Source: Arabidopsis thaliana (Eukaryota; Streptophyta; Magnoliopsida; Brassicales; Brassicaceae). From it: a stretch of 64,000 bases of DNA. Positions 20,411 to 33,043 of this stretch are shown here, piece after piece. Under the pieces are notes generated by a model. It ran no database searches and had not been told where the DNA came from. It saw only the letters and a list, made by a program, of their open reading frames with translations. The stretch spans positions 1,550,001-1,614,000 of the forward strand of contig NC_003076.8 of the NCBI RefSeq assembly GCF_000001735.4, given 5' to 3'. Position numbers and translations under genes: made by a program. Numbering within the stretch: position 1 is the stretch's first letter; every line of letters begins with the position of its first letter.

Positions 20411-21270
20411 TTTTCTTGTTTGTTTTTGTTTCTTAACCTTCTTCGTCACTATGTGATTTGGTGAAGAAGATCCGTGAAAGTATATGTCTATATATGTAAT
20501 GTGAAAAGAGATAGAGAGGTCTCTGGTCAGTCAATGGCAGTTGCATAGATAACGCGGCAAGTGTTTGGACTCAAAAAGAGTTAGAAGACTAGGTCATTTT
20601 AGTTTCCGGTCCAATTGAAATATCACTTCAGAACGTATTGTCACAATTTGTAATTACATTTTCTGATTTCAAAAATAGGCGTGAATAACACTATTTGGAG
20701 ATATGATAAACACACCTATCTGAAAAGACCATTTATCAACTATGTGTTAATTCAATTGACAAGTAGAGACTGAAAACAGTTTATAATTTGAAAATAAAAA
20801 TTGACAACTTTAGAGTGAAATTCGGTTAGGAGTTTAATTTTAACTTTAACGGCTTTATTGATTTAAACAGAGTGTTGTTGTTACAGACAAATTATAGAGA
20901 TTGTAACAAAAAAAAAAACTTTTTTTTTTTTATAGAGATTGTAGTAATGAAAAGTCATAAGTGTACATAATCATTGGATGGGCCTTATTGATTGTAGTAG
21001 TAATGAAAAGTCATATGTATTTGTTTTAACTTTTAACCATGAAAAACCCATTAATCGATAATTGGATGGGCCATTATTGGGCTATTGAGTAACAAAAATC
21101 AACCTTTCAGAAATCATCCACTAAATTGCCGTTTTGACGATACTTCTGAATGAGGGAGAGGCTTTCTGTATGTTTTTTTGTTTGTCTCCTTCCTTCTTCG
21201 TCTCTTTACTTCTCCGATTTGGCTATCATCGGTCTTCCGAAACGTTGACCTTGGAGCTTGAGGGTACCAA
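20411..21270. other. Divergent promoter region between IDL6 and the TLC-type gene
   Basis: Left side: IDL6 promoter with TATATAG (minus, 20488-20494) and a W-box (TTGACT, minus, 20529-20534). Middle: local duplications around an A/T hairpin (20893-21078). Right side: TGGGCC site II elements (20979-20984, 21067-21072) suited to the housekeeping gene at 21271. Confidence 0.65.
20893..21078. repeat. Nested short duplications with an A11-C-T11 palindrome
   Basis: TATAGAGATTGTA occurs at 20893-20905 and 20931-20943 flanking a run of A, one C and a run of T. GATTGTAGTAATGAAAAGTC occurs at 20937-20956 and again from 20990 with three extra bases. ATTGGATGGGCC(A)TTATT occurs at 20973 and 21061. Confidence 0.8.
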
Positions 21271-24200
21271 ATGGCAGCCAGAATTCGATTAGATGCGGTA
21301 ATATCCACGATAGTAACGGTGCACCCGCACGAGCTTCCGGCGTTGCTCCACTCCTCTTCCTGCTTCTTCTTCGTATACCGATCTCCTTCTCTCTGTCTCT
21401 CTTTATGTTTAACCATTCATTTCGAGTGTCCTTTAACTTTTATTTCTATTGAATTAGATATTGAGCGCGTATTTCGTAGTTCTTCCACTCCGCGACGAAG
21501 GAGCAATATCGCTGGGATTATCAAAGCTACCAGGCCTTTTCGTTGGATCATTGTTTCTCACTCTCATTGCTGCTCCTCTTTCCACCTTCATCTTCTCTTT
21601 GCCCAATTTGTCCAAATCCAAGGTACTCCTCTTTCTTACATTGTCTGTTTCCAATTTGTAACCTTTTGACAATCTTATACACATGCTTTTCGAAATTTGC
21701 AGGCTTTGGTTATAATTCATAGATTCTTTAGTCTATCACTTGTTCTATGTTTCCTTCTTTGGATGGCCTCCCCGACAGAGTCTAATTCAAAGGTAAGATA
21801 AGAGACTTGAATCATTCATAAGCATTCTGGAATAAGTCCTGTCTCATGGTTTAACACATACCACTGCTTCAAAGGATGCAGTTGAGGCGGCTTCCGGCCT
21901 TACAAATGATGGAGCTAATGCTGCTACTGGATGGGACAACCATGGCTGGTTTTACATTTCTGTCCGGGTTGGATTTTTCCTTTGGGTATGATGTCTAACT
22001 CTTTGGGTTTTTTTTGGTTTTAATTTCAAGTCGTTTGAGTGTAGCTGGATATATGATGCTTGTTCTTGTATGTTTCCAAGGTTGCGTTGCTTAATCTTGT
22101 CGCTATTTCTTCAACGTGGGCTAGAATAATAGACGTTATGGATAGTGAGGTAGTTTCTGCTGCCCTCTACTTTTATTTCCAAGAACTGGTTATTGTTTCG
22201 AGGCATATAATATTCTTCAGTTCAGTCAGGTGCAAGATTGTTTGGTTTTGTTGGTGCTGGTGCTACCCTTGGACAGCTTTTTGGATCTGTATTTGCTGCT
22301 GCCACTGCTTGGATGGGTCCATGTATGCATCACATTGTCTGATGATTGTTTCATTTACAATATAAGTACCTAGATAGATATTAGCTTATGCTTTGTTGTT
22401 CAATGAATGCCATGTTGAATTCACTCGAAAATCAATTTGATGTTTATGGCAGATTTACTTCTATTTGCTGCTCTTTTGATGGAATTTGCTGCACAGTCTT
22501 CAAAAGGGATCACTAATGATATTTCCCAGTCCTCTGAGGAGTTGTCTCCTCTAAGGTTAGCTAAGCTACAATCTGTGTCCATATATGTTATTATGAATTT
22601 GATTTGTAAATCACCCTCTGTTTGCTATGTTCTCCTATCTTATGTTTGGAATAATATGTGGCTATGCATGGAACCGTATGGAAAATTGAAATGATTTATC
22701 TTTAAGTTTAGATTTGTGCGTACTCAATTTAGATTATGGGATAGTCTTAGTGTGAGGTTGACTCAGTTATGCTCATTGTTGGTCAAGAAGTTGATTTTTG
22801 TTGTTGTTTCTGTTAGGGGAACTGATAATGATCATCAACGTGAGAGAAAACAGGAGGCTACTTCTCCAAAAGTTGGTTCTCCAAAAGTTGCTTCTCCTAA
22901 ATCGCCCATCTCCACAACCAGACCTCAGTTTTGGGCCATCTTAGATGGAATGAGACTTATACTAGCATCACCTTATCTTTTGCTCGTGTCTTTGTTTCTT
23001 TGGCTCGGTGCGGTCATCTCCTCATTCTTCTATTTCCAAGTAAGACTACTCTTTATATTTTGAATGGTTTCATTTTCAAGATATAAGAATTACCTAAATC
23101 ATGTGGATGTAATATCAGAAATAGTTGACGATGGAATATAGGCTTCTCATGTGAACCATCTCTACGTGTTATACTATTCATTTACCTGATCTGGAAAGAA
23201 CTATGATCATTATAAGTTTATAACCAAGACTCTTTGTTCTTTAACAGCCATTTGAACGATTTTTCACAACATAAAGAGTAGAATATCCCTTTGTTATTAG
23301 TGCTTGCAAATTATCGCTTATGATACGAGCTGTTGCTTTAAAATTCCTTTGTTTTCTTTGAGTCTATAGAATCAATTTCTGCTCTTTGCAAAAAGAAAGC
23401 TGAACTTCTTACGGTCTCACTGATGAAATAAAGTTAAACTGCAGAAAGTGAATATAATTGCTACGACAATCAAATCATCCATTGGTCGAAGAAGACTGTT
23501 TGCCCAGATAAACAGCTTTGTTGCAGTTTTCATACTCATTGGACAACTGACTTTAACGGTAAGTCATATGCGAGACAAAATTCACACATTGATTCACCAT
23601 ACCTGGAATATTTGCTATATAAGTTAGTATGCTAAATCTTACAGGGGCGTATCTTGACTGTAGCTGGTGTCACGGTTGCAATATCTGCATCTCCATTTGT
23701 TGCACTTGGGAATTTGGTTGCTATTGCCATATGGCCAACTTGGGTTACGGTTGCTGTGTCTGAAACCCTGAGAAAGGTCTGTGGTTTACAACAATCTCTC
23801 TCATGTTAACCTACTGTTCCATTAATGACACTTGATTTTTTATAACATGGTAGGTGACAACTTATGTTGTAACTAGACCTGGAAGGGAACTCTTGTTCAC
23901 CGTTGTCTCGCAAGACGAGAAATACAAAGCTAAGGTACAGAATCTTTCCTTTCCTGAACTTCTAGTAAGAAAATCAGTCCTGCAAAAGGGAAAGTTTACA
24001 CTTTGGTTTATTATTTCTCATTCTGTGTGCTATGGTTTCAGGTATGCATAGATGTAATTGTTCAACGGCTTGGAGATGCTGCAGCGGCGGGACTATTTGA
24101 AGTCCTTACCATTGCTCTTGGCGGTCAAACGTCAACTGCTTCACTCTATGCCCTGCCAGTATAATAAAAGCTTCCTACTTTCAGACAGTTCGTCGTGTAT

Positions 24201-24458
24201 GAGTATTATTTCTCCATGAAACTCCTCATCAAGTCTCCATTGTTTTTTTAACAGGTGTGTTTAATATGGATAGTCACAGCGTTCTTCTTGGGCCGGCGAC
24301 AAGAACAATTGGCGAAACTCCAGGTGGGTTCATCTTCATAGGAACAAAATCTTAACTTTGATACAGAAGATGAGAGGCTTCAACGTCATATGTAGGAGTT
24401 ATGGGAAAACAACTTAAACCCGACCGACATGAAGATGAAGGATCACAAGGCAGAGTAA
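21271..24458 (+). CDS. TLC-type ATP/ADP transporter-like multi-pass membrane protein
   Basis: Fourteen exons give 511 residues: 21271-21372, 21458-21622, 21703-21792, 21875-21985, 22081-22149, 22226-22322, 22453-22555, 22817-23039, 23445-23558, 23645-23776, 23854-23934, 24042-24158, 24255-24323, 24396-24458. All junctions keep frame. About ten hydrophobic helices (e.g. LFVGSLFLTLIAAPLSTFIF, LLLVSLFLWLGAVISSFFYF, RILTVAGVTVAISASPFVAL). A charged loop (exon 8) has a repeated SPKV motif. Family annotation, from memory of AT5G05310, is TLC ATP/ADP exchange (the chlamydial/rickettsial and plastid type), but this branch is diverged and I would not claim nucleotide transport. Paired with site II promoter motifs. 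Confidence 0.88.
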
Positions 24459-25092
24459 TGGTTTAGAACTTAGCTTAAAGAATTCATATGTCTGCTGATA
24501 AATTAAATATTGTACAAAGGGAAATTACGCTCTTTCTTTTGAGAGCGGAGTATATGTAACCGAACTTGGTTTTTCTCTTCTTTTTTTTCTTCATTCAATT
24601 AACTTGCAAAGAGCCAGACCAACTAACCCAAGCGAAACAACTGCAGACATGATGACATGGCAATGTTATTGCTCCACAATATTGGGGACACTTTAATATA
24701 ATGAAATGGGCTTAATCTTAGATGGGTTTACTGTTGAACAGTTGAAGCCAGAAACCCTAATTACTCATTACTCGTCCACTTTACTTTACCGGCGCCAATG
24801 GTGAGACCCTGAATCAATCTTTCCAGATCTTGATTTAGATGAATGTTTTTTTTTTTTTTTTAATTTCGTTTAAGCAGAGTGTTTATTGTGTGAATTAACA
24901 TGATAAATTGTACCTGCAACGAGATTATGCATATTTTACATTTCTTTTTATTTGTACCTTGGGATTCAAGCGAATGCATTGGGTGACGTAACTCACGTTA
25001 GTTTTGGTTTTGATTTTCTTAATTGCATTTGCCAAATACCAATACACTAGACTAAGCTCCAGTGCTCTAACATTGTGCTTGCTCATTGAGAA
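24459..25092. other. Gap between convergent TLC-type gene and MO3
   Basis: Holds the 3' flank of the TLC-type gene, then an orphan promoter-like cassette (24707-24877), then the 3' flank of MO3. Confidence 0.6.
24707..24877 (+). promoter_or_regulatory. Orphan promoter-like cassette with ATG and intron signals
   Basis: TGGGCT at 24707-24712 and a telo-box AAACCCTAA at 24752-24760 precede GGCGCCAATG (ATG at 24798-24800), directly followed by a GTGAGA donor-like site and, 70 bp on, a T-run and TTTAAGCAG acceptor-like site ending 24877. The set is typical of ribosomal-protein gene 5' ends. No recognisable coding exon follows. Confidence 0.4.
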
Positions 25093-26679
25093 TCATTCAT
25101 GGCTAAGTCTTCCACAGTTGAAATGAGACTTTTTCACACGCAACCAAGAAAGGAAAGAGGACATGAACTTGTCTCTAAACAGGGTCATCCACTTGCCTCT
25201 GCTCTGCTGTATGAAACCTACTGTATATGATGTAGTTATAAGATCAATGCTTCTCCATTTCCTCGATCCTGCATACTTCTTCAAACCATCTTCAATCCGC
25301 CTATAACTCTCGTTCTCATCTTCTGTTTCACCTTTCATATTCTTAGCTTTCATTGCTTCACCGAGACAACGAGCGAGGATAACTCCGTCCTCCATCGCCG
25401 AGCAACCACCTTGTCCAATATCAGGAGTCATTGGGTGAAGTGCATCCCCTGCAACACATACGTTGTCTTTTGCAATGTTTGCCCAAAGAAGTTCCCAGGG
25501 AGGTCGATACATGAGTGGATTCATCACCAAACTATCAAGATCAGTGGTCTCCAGGATACTCTTGATGTTGTCAGGCAAGTCTTTGATCTTGGTCAGCACA
25601 AACTGTTTGATCTTCTGATGATTTTTCTTATCTAACAAAGTCAAGGAGATGAATCAATGATATGAACAAGATCCTGTGTAGAGTAAAGTTTCATTTACCT
25701 AAATCAGTAGAGGTGTGGGTTAGGAACCAGTAGACAGTGTTTTGGTCACATGAGATGAAACCGGAACGAACACCGTTGCCATAAAACTGAAAGAACCTTC
25801 TCCCTAATTCGTGGCCTGTCTGGAAATGAGCGATCCCGCGGATTGCTACACGGGAAGTTTTAACCGGATTCTTGAAGCCTAGCCACTTACCAACCACTGA
25901 CTTCACTCCATCACACCCTACCAAAACCTTTAAAAGACCACAAATTCGGTTACAAGACCAGCATATTTTTACAGAGGAGTCAGGACTGGTTAGTTAGTAC
26001 CTTGGTTTTAAGTATAGTCCCGTCGGAGAGATGAACCATCTTGTAGTGTCCGGACAATTCGATGTGAACAAGCTTAGATGAGAACCGTATGGTCCCTTGA
26101 GGCAATTCGCCCGCTAGAGCGTCTAACAAGAGCTTCCTCTGTACGCATCGAACCTCATATTCTCTGACAAAACCATTTCAACAAGGTTATATATAAAGGT
26201 TTCTTCTTCTTCTTTGTTTAATAGTCGAGAGAATGAATGATAAGATACATACTCAGATTCTGGAAATAACATTTCTTTAGGAGGATCTCCTGCAGAAATG
26301 GGTCTGACCACCCATCTGCATCAAGGTCAACTATATATAGTAAGTTCATAGTTGCTATTAATAGTAATAGTGTTAAATTGTTGGTTACCCTTGAAAGCGA
26401 TCACCGAGACTGCGAATATGCTGAGAAATACCGAGAGCTTCCATGGCCTTCCAAGCATTAAAATATAATGAAAGTGCAAATCCTGTTGCTCTCAGCTGCT
26501 CAGAAGATTCCAGCACTATGCTTCTGATCCCAAGCCTGAAAATACCACTTTAATTAACTTACATGGACTATAACAAATACTTGACACAAACACACACACC
26601 TGTGGAGCCCAAGTGCAGTGGCAAGGCCGGAGATTCCAGCTCCGACGATGATGATATCTTGGGTACTTTCAGCTTCCAT
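25093..26679 (-). CDS. MO3: FAD-dependent monooxygenase MO3
   Basis: Six exons (26600-26679, 26389-26535, 26253-26315, 26001-26163, 25699-25927, 25093-25631) give 406 residues. A group A flavin monooxygenase (salicylate/zeaxanthin-epoxidase-like fold). Visible: GAGISG dinucleotide fold (residues 12-17), [13 protein letters not shown] (the DG motif, about 152-164), and [19 protein letters not shown] with the GD motif near 289-290, which binds FAD ribityl. It ends with an amphipathic region [11 protein letters not shown]. Plant relatives MO1/MO2 are pathogen- or senescence-linked; the substrate is unknown. Name MO3 is by memory of AT5G05320. Confidence 0.92.
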
Positions 26680-27288
26680 GGTGGGCGAGTCAACGAAAGA
26701 AACCACTCGGTTCAATAAATATCCAAACTTTATATTTATAATAATAATAATAAAGATTTATTATCGTGTAAGAACTAAGAGTAGACACGCACTTTTGGCG
26801 CGTGGTTTGAAACCCATTACAGCCAAAGCATGGGCCCAATGCTCAAAAAGCCCATAATGGTAATTCTGTTTCTATAACTTAATTAATGAACAGCACCCAT
26901 AGTAGTATAGTAGTACTGTAGTAGTATATACAGGCTTGGGATCAGAAGCTAGTAACTTTTACTTCAAAACACAAAATTTGTGAAGGAACAATTACTCCAC
27001 ATAATGTCGAAGACAATATAAATGTTTTCACTCTAGAGAATAGATATAGGAAGATAGTTACTGAAGAGTTAAAAATTACTACTTAGATTCAGTTTTCACC
27101 ATCATTTTTTTTTGAAAAAAAAAGGTGTCACCAAAAAAAGGACGAGAACACCTCTAATAGTCACAGAGGAAGGAAATAAGATCAGCAGCCTCTCTAGTCT
27201 GTTTCTATATTTACATAAATCCCCCAACAAATTCTCTAAAACATGTACACCACCAAAAGCCAAAACCTTCTCCACTAAATCAGGATTC
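26680..27288. other. MO3 promoter and 3' flank of the HMG-box gene
   Basis: 609 bases, including an (ATA)n microsatellite around 26737-26752 and GGCCCA-type sequence near 26833. No ORF on its own supports a gene. Confidence 0.55.
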
Positions 27289-28654
27289 TCAGTAGTCCAA
27301 CATAGTATCGTCTTCCCTGTTTCAATGAACATAAAGGTGAGAAAACAAGAGCCAAGAACAATGGGTATGGTAGTGTTGTATTGTTCATATTCTTACCAAA
27401 ACTCGTGTCCGAAATGATCAGATGAATCATAGTCTTCCTCTTCTTCAATTTGAACGTAGCTCTCATAGAACTGCAAAGTAGTCAAAAATGAATTGAAACA
27501 ATTGAATATGCAAACACAGGCTAGGCTTCTTGGTTTTGTAAAGTTAAAAAAAAAACAATGACTCTGACCTTGTCATATCTCCCAACAGTTTTTGAATCTG
27601 CCTCTTCATCTGCCTGCAAAATGGTACATCACAGTGTTCAACAACCTTAAGCCTAATTAGTTTAAATCTACAGCTATCTCAAGTATGCCTAGCAATTAAA
27701 TGAAGATATGAAGGAAAACGAATCTATTGAGTAAACCTCCATAGAATCTTCCAATGTATCAATTTATGATCGAGGGATATAGTCTACCTTATAAATGGTT
27801 TTAGCTTCTTCGTTTAACTTTCTACTGTGTGCCGAATCAACCTCCATAGCACGGGCGTTGAATGGTTTTTGGTCCTGGAAAGAAGCAACAATTATGCATA
27901 AATCCAGCTTAGAAAATACGCCAGAGGCTTTTTGAGTATTTTAAGAACAAAGTGATGTTACCTCTGCTGACATGTTCTTCCATACATTGAAACATATTCT
28001 GCTAGCATCCACTAAGTCTCCATTGTAATTTTCCCTAAACTCCTCTCTAGAGAAAGAAAAATAGTTACTGGATGGTTAAATCACTCACTGACATTTTCCT
28101 ACAATTGTTTTGCATTATTTCACCAAGAACCAACAAAAGGTCCAACATTTAACGTAAAAGGAAAGACATTGACCTTATAAATTAACATCACCAGTCCCCT
28201 TTTTTGACCTAAGGATCAAAGTCCACTATTTATCTCCATCTAGTTAACTCAAGAAATTCAACACAATTGTAATAAGAAACAGAGTAAAAGTCTTTGGTTA
28301 CTGTACAAGAAGAAGACAAATGGTGATCTGGGTTCATCTTCAAAGCTCCCAATTGGTTTCGAGATATTATCGATATTGCCACTCGCAATGTACTTGAACC
28401 TTTTCACTTCCCTTCTTTTCTCACCGCACTCATGCATATCATACAGAGCAATCGCTATCATAACACCACATTCTTCACTGGAATAAAAACCCAAAACAGA
28501 GTAATCACAAATCTAGATAAAAACCCTAAAGAAATCTAGATCGACGAATCCAAAAGCTTTGAACAAAGTAGCAATACCATTTTTTAAAAGCGCTACCATC
28601 GGCAGCACGACGAACAGCTTGAACTCTTTTACGAGTTCTCGGCCGAATTGCCAT
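27289..28654 (-). CDS. HMG-box protein
   Basis: Seven exons (28578-28654, 28307-28477, 27962-28046, 27788-27874, 27569-27613, 27397-27470, 27289-27316) give 188 residues; probably AT5G05330. N-terminus is basic (MAIRPRTRKRVQAVRR), then CEECGVMIAIALYDMHECG. The HMG box spans about residues 75-140 (RSPFVFFLEEFRENYNG, VWKNMSAEDQKPFNARA). The C-terminal tail is acidic (IEEEEDYDSSD), common in HMGB DNA-bending proteins. The last small exon is optional: without that splice translation ends at 27393 after EFW (180 residues); with it the tail gains EDDTMLDY. An E2F-like site lies upstream. An in-frame upstream ATG at 28750 exists but is less likely. Confidence 0.82.
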
Positions 28655-29141
28655 TAATGCGCATCGACGATTTTTTCTATTTCTGACAGTGAACAAAAGT
28701 TTTAACCTTTTTCGCTCTTTACTATGTTGTGTGCACGAGAGCTCAGGCATCGGTTCGCTTACGTGTCAATTGCGCATTTTAACGATAATGGATTTTCTGC
28801 TAACGTGCGCTTAACAGATAATACGCGGGACATAATTGGCGCGTAATTAAAAACAGAGGAAATCTCTCCCGCTTCAAAGAATTAATTATTTATTATAACC
28901 AATAAAACTTAGACACGTAATCACTTCTAAAATATGCGAATATAAAACTTCAAAATGGAATAATTTTCATTAGATTTTTAATGCGGAAATACACACTTCA
29001 ACACAAAGCAAAGCAAACAAAAAAAAAACATTGAAAGGGACCTTCGAATTTTTTTGGAGAAGATCAATCTTTATTATACTCACCAACTCAAATAATAAAA
29101 GGTAAATCCAATAGGAAAAAGACACGTGGAGTAGACTTGAA
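28655..29141. other. Promoter of the HMG-box gene and 3' flank of PRX52
   Basis: 487 bases. ATTGGCGC, matching the E2F consensus WTTSSCSS, is at 28835-28842, with a CTCCCGC motif near 28866. The right part is AT-rich 3' UTR of the peroxidase. Confidence 0.55.
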
Positions 29142-30819
<1,678 letters not shown>

Positions 30820-32116
30820 TGTTAGGTTAAAACAAAGACTTGAATATAATAGACTTAGAGTTGATTGTTGTACTTGAAGAACAAAGGATAACAGAGTCGA
30901 GGTTTATATAGAGACGTGAAGGGATGTTCTAAAGTGAAAGATAGGTGACCTAACGCGTTGAAAAAAATGTGCATTCTGTTATTTGTTTTGGTTTATAGGG
31001 TTGAATTATCATTTTCGCATGTAATTGAATTGTTTCTATATCCGTCGGAGAGAGAAGTAAAAACCAAATTTATCAGCGAAAATATATTTTCCCAAATGTC
31101 AAGTAAATAGTATAGCCATCAAATTAATTATCTCGAAGTCTTGCAATAGTTGACTTTGAATATGGGTGAGAAAATAAGAGATTAAAACAGATCAGTGTTT
31201 ATTCTTTGGTAGTGATAAGCGTGACACTGTTACAGAAGAAATTGTTTGTGCTAAATATAATTAGCTCGTCTAATACTTTAAATTTATAGTCAAGACCCGG
31301 AAATAGTCTAACATTAGATGGAGATATATAATTTCACATATCGAACTTTTATTGGATATATACATGAATGAATAAGAGAGATTATGTGAAGGTTCACACA
31401 CACCTGGTTGTAAATTGATAAGATTGTGTATATATGAAGTTATAAACTAATTGTGCAGGGAGAAAACAAATCTCTTTAAACAATGCTTTCAGATATTGGA
31501 ACTCGAAATTTGAAGACTCCATTTTTTGGTAATGAACTAGTATATCGATATAGCAATAGTACTAAGTGAGTCTTAGCACCCGAGTAATCCTAGAAGGTGA
31601 GAGCAAACATATTATCTTGTCTCAATCCCTGAACACCAAATGGTCCACACACATCAATGTTGTTCGCCAATAAAATGAAACCCAAAAAGCAGAACAAGTT
31701 TACGCCTTGAACCCTAGATTCTCAGTCTTTAGTCTTTACCCTTACGCCACCCCTACACAGATTAATCACTTCGTGCTTTTCGTAGGTTTTTCCACGTTGA
31801 TTTTGATGCCCTAACTAATGCTTGTTATCTTCTAGGTTAGAAGTCGTACTAATAGATAATGAAAGTCGCATTATACAGATATATTATGGATTAGACATAC
31901 ATCTTTTTCAGCATATGTACCACGAGAAAATATAGAAGAGTTTGTTAAAAAGAGTTGTCAAGAATAGTGGCCTAATTATTTAACTAATACTTTGGACCAA
32001 ACATTTGATTTTATGGAAAGATTTATTACATCACTAGATTTCTTAATTTTCTATTTCTTTTCCTCCAAGCAACTCTTTCTGTTCTTGATTTCTATTTGCA
32101 GAAATTATAGCACTTC

Positions 32117-32167
32117 ATGTTTACACTGTAGGTATTTAGCAAAAAAAAAAATGTTTACACTGTAGGT
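32117..32167. repeat. 17-bp target-site-like duplication flanking a 17-base poly-A tagged insert
   Basis: ATGTTTACACTGTAGGT is found at 32117-32133 and again at 32151-32167. Between them is ATTTAGC followed by ten A residues. A long direct repeat around a short poly-A-tailed insert is the signature of target-primed (LINE-type) retroposition of a very truncated copy. Confidence 0.7.
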
Positions 32168-32947
32168 TTTCTTCTCTCTCTTTTTTTCTTCTGAATGATC
32201 ACTCTAATAATATTCGATACCATTTGATACGAACAGAAAGTGTTCATTTAATATCATACTCCGTTATGCTGCAGACTGGATTAACCATGTACGGTCATCA
32301 ATGCTAAAATATATTCATAAAGGATATATTTATACAAAATTATCAAGTACAGTTGTAATCTCGCACAGCCTTTTGTTATCCATTTTATGAACTAGGGAAT
32401 TAAATGTAATGTATACTAATCGAGTGTGAAGATCTTTCTCGTAAAACGAATTATATGTTTAAATATTTAGATTAAAGACTAATTATAAAATAATTATGGG
32501 AAGAAGAAGTCATATACTTTTACACTACGCGGCTTTTACTTTTACAGGATTACTTTCCAAAGGAGGCACGCCGGTCGCTTTCTAGATTTTACTATATGCG
32601 TTACATACAGAATTAAATTTTAGTGGAATTCATTAAAGAAAAAAAAAAGTTAGATACCTTCTCCGGTCACATTTTCACACCAACCAGAAATTAACTTATA
32701 AAGAAAATTAAGCAAATTAATAACCAATAGAAGAAAAAGGCTTCTAGATACTTAACTTCAGTTACTTTAAATTACATGAATGCTCATTGGATGTGAAGTT
32801 TAATATAATATTAACCACACTTTATGCAAATGCTTGTTTAAACTGACTACTTTACATGTTTTTAATTTGTTATTGGGCCATTTGAACAAAACTTATGCTC
32901 TTCGGAAATCACAAGATCATAATCACGTTTGTTAACATTTTTAGTAT

Positions 32948-33043
32948 AAACTTTGCTTATCACATTAAACCTTGTACAAAACTTATTCACATTTTATTTC
33001 TGATTTTTTTTTGTTTAAGTTAAACTTTGCTTATCACATTAAA
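32948..33043. repeat. 22-bp exact direct repeat
   Basis: A 22-bp sequence beginning AAACTTTGCTTATCAC occurs at 32948-32969 and 33022-33043, 74 bp apart. Origin unknown. Confidence 0.75.
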
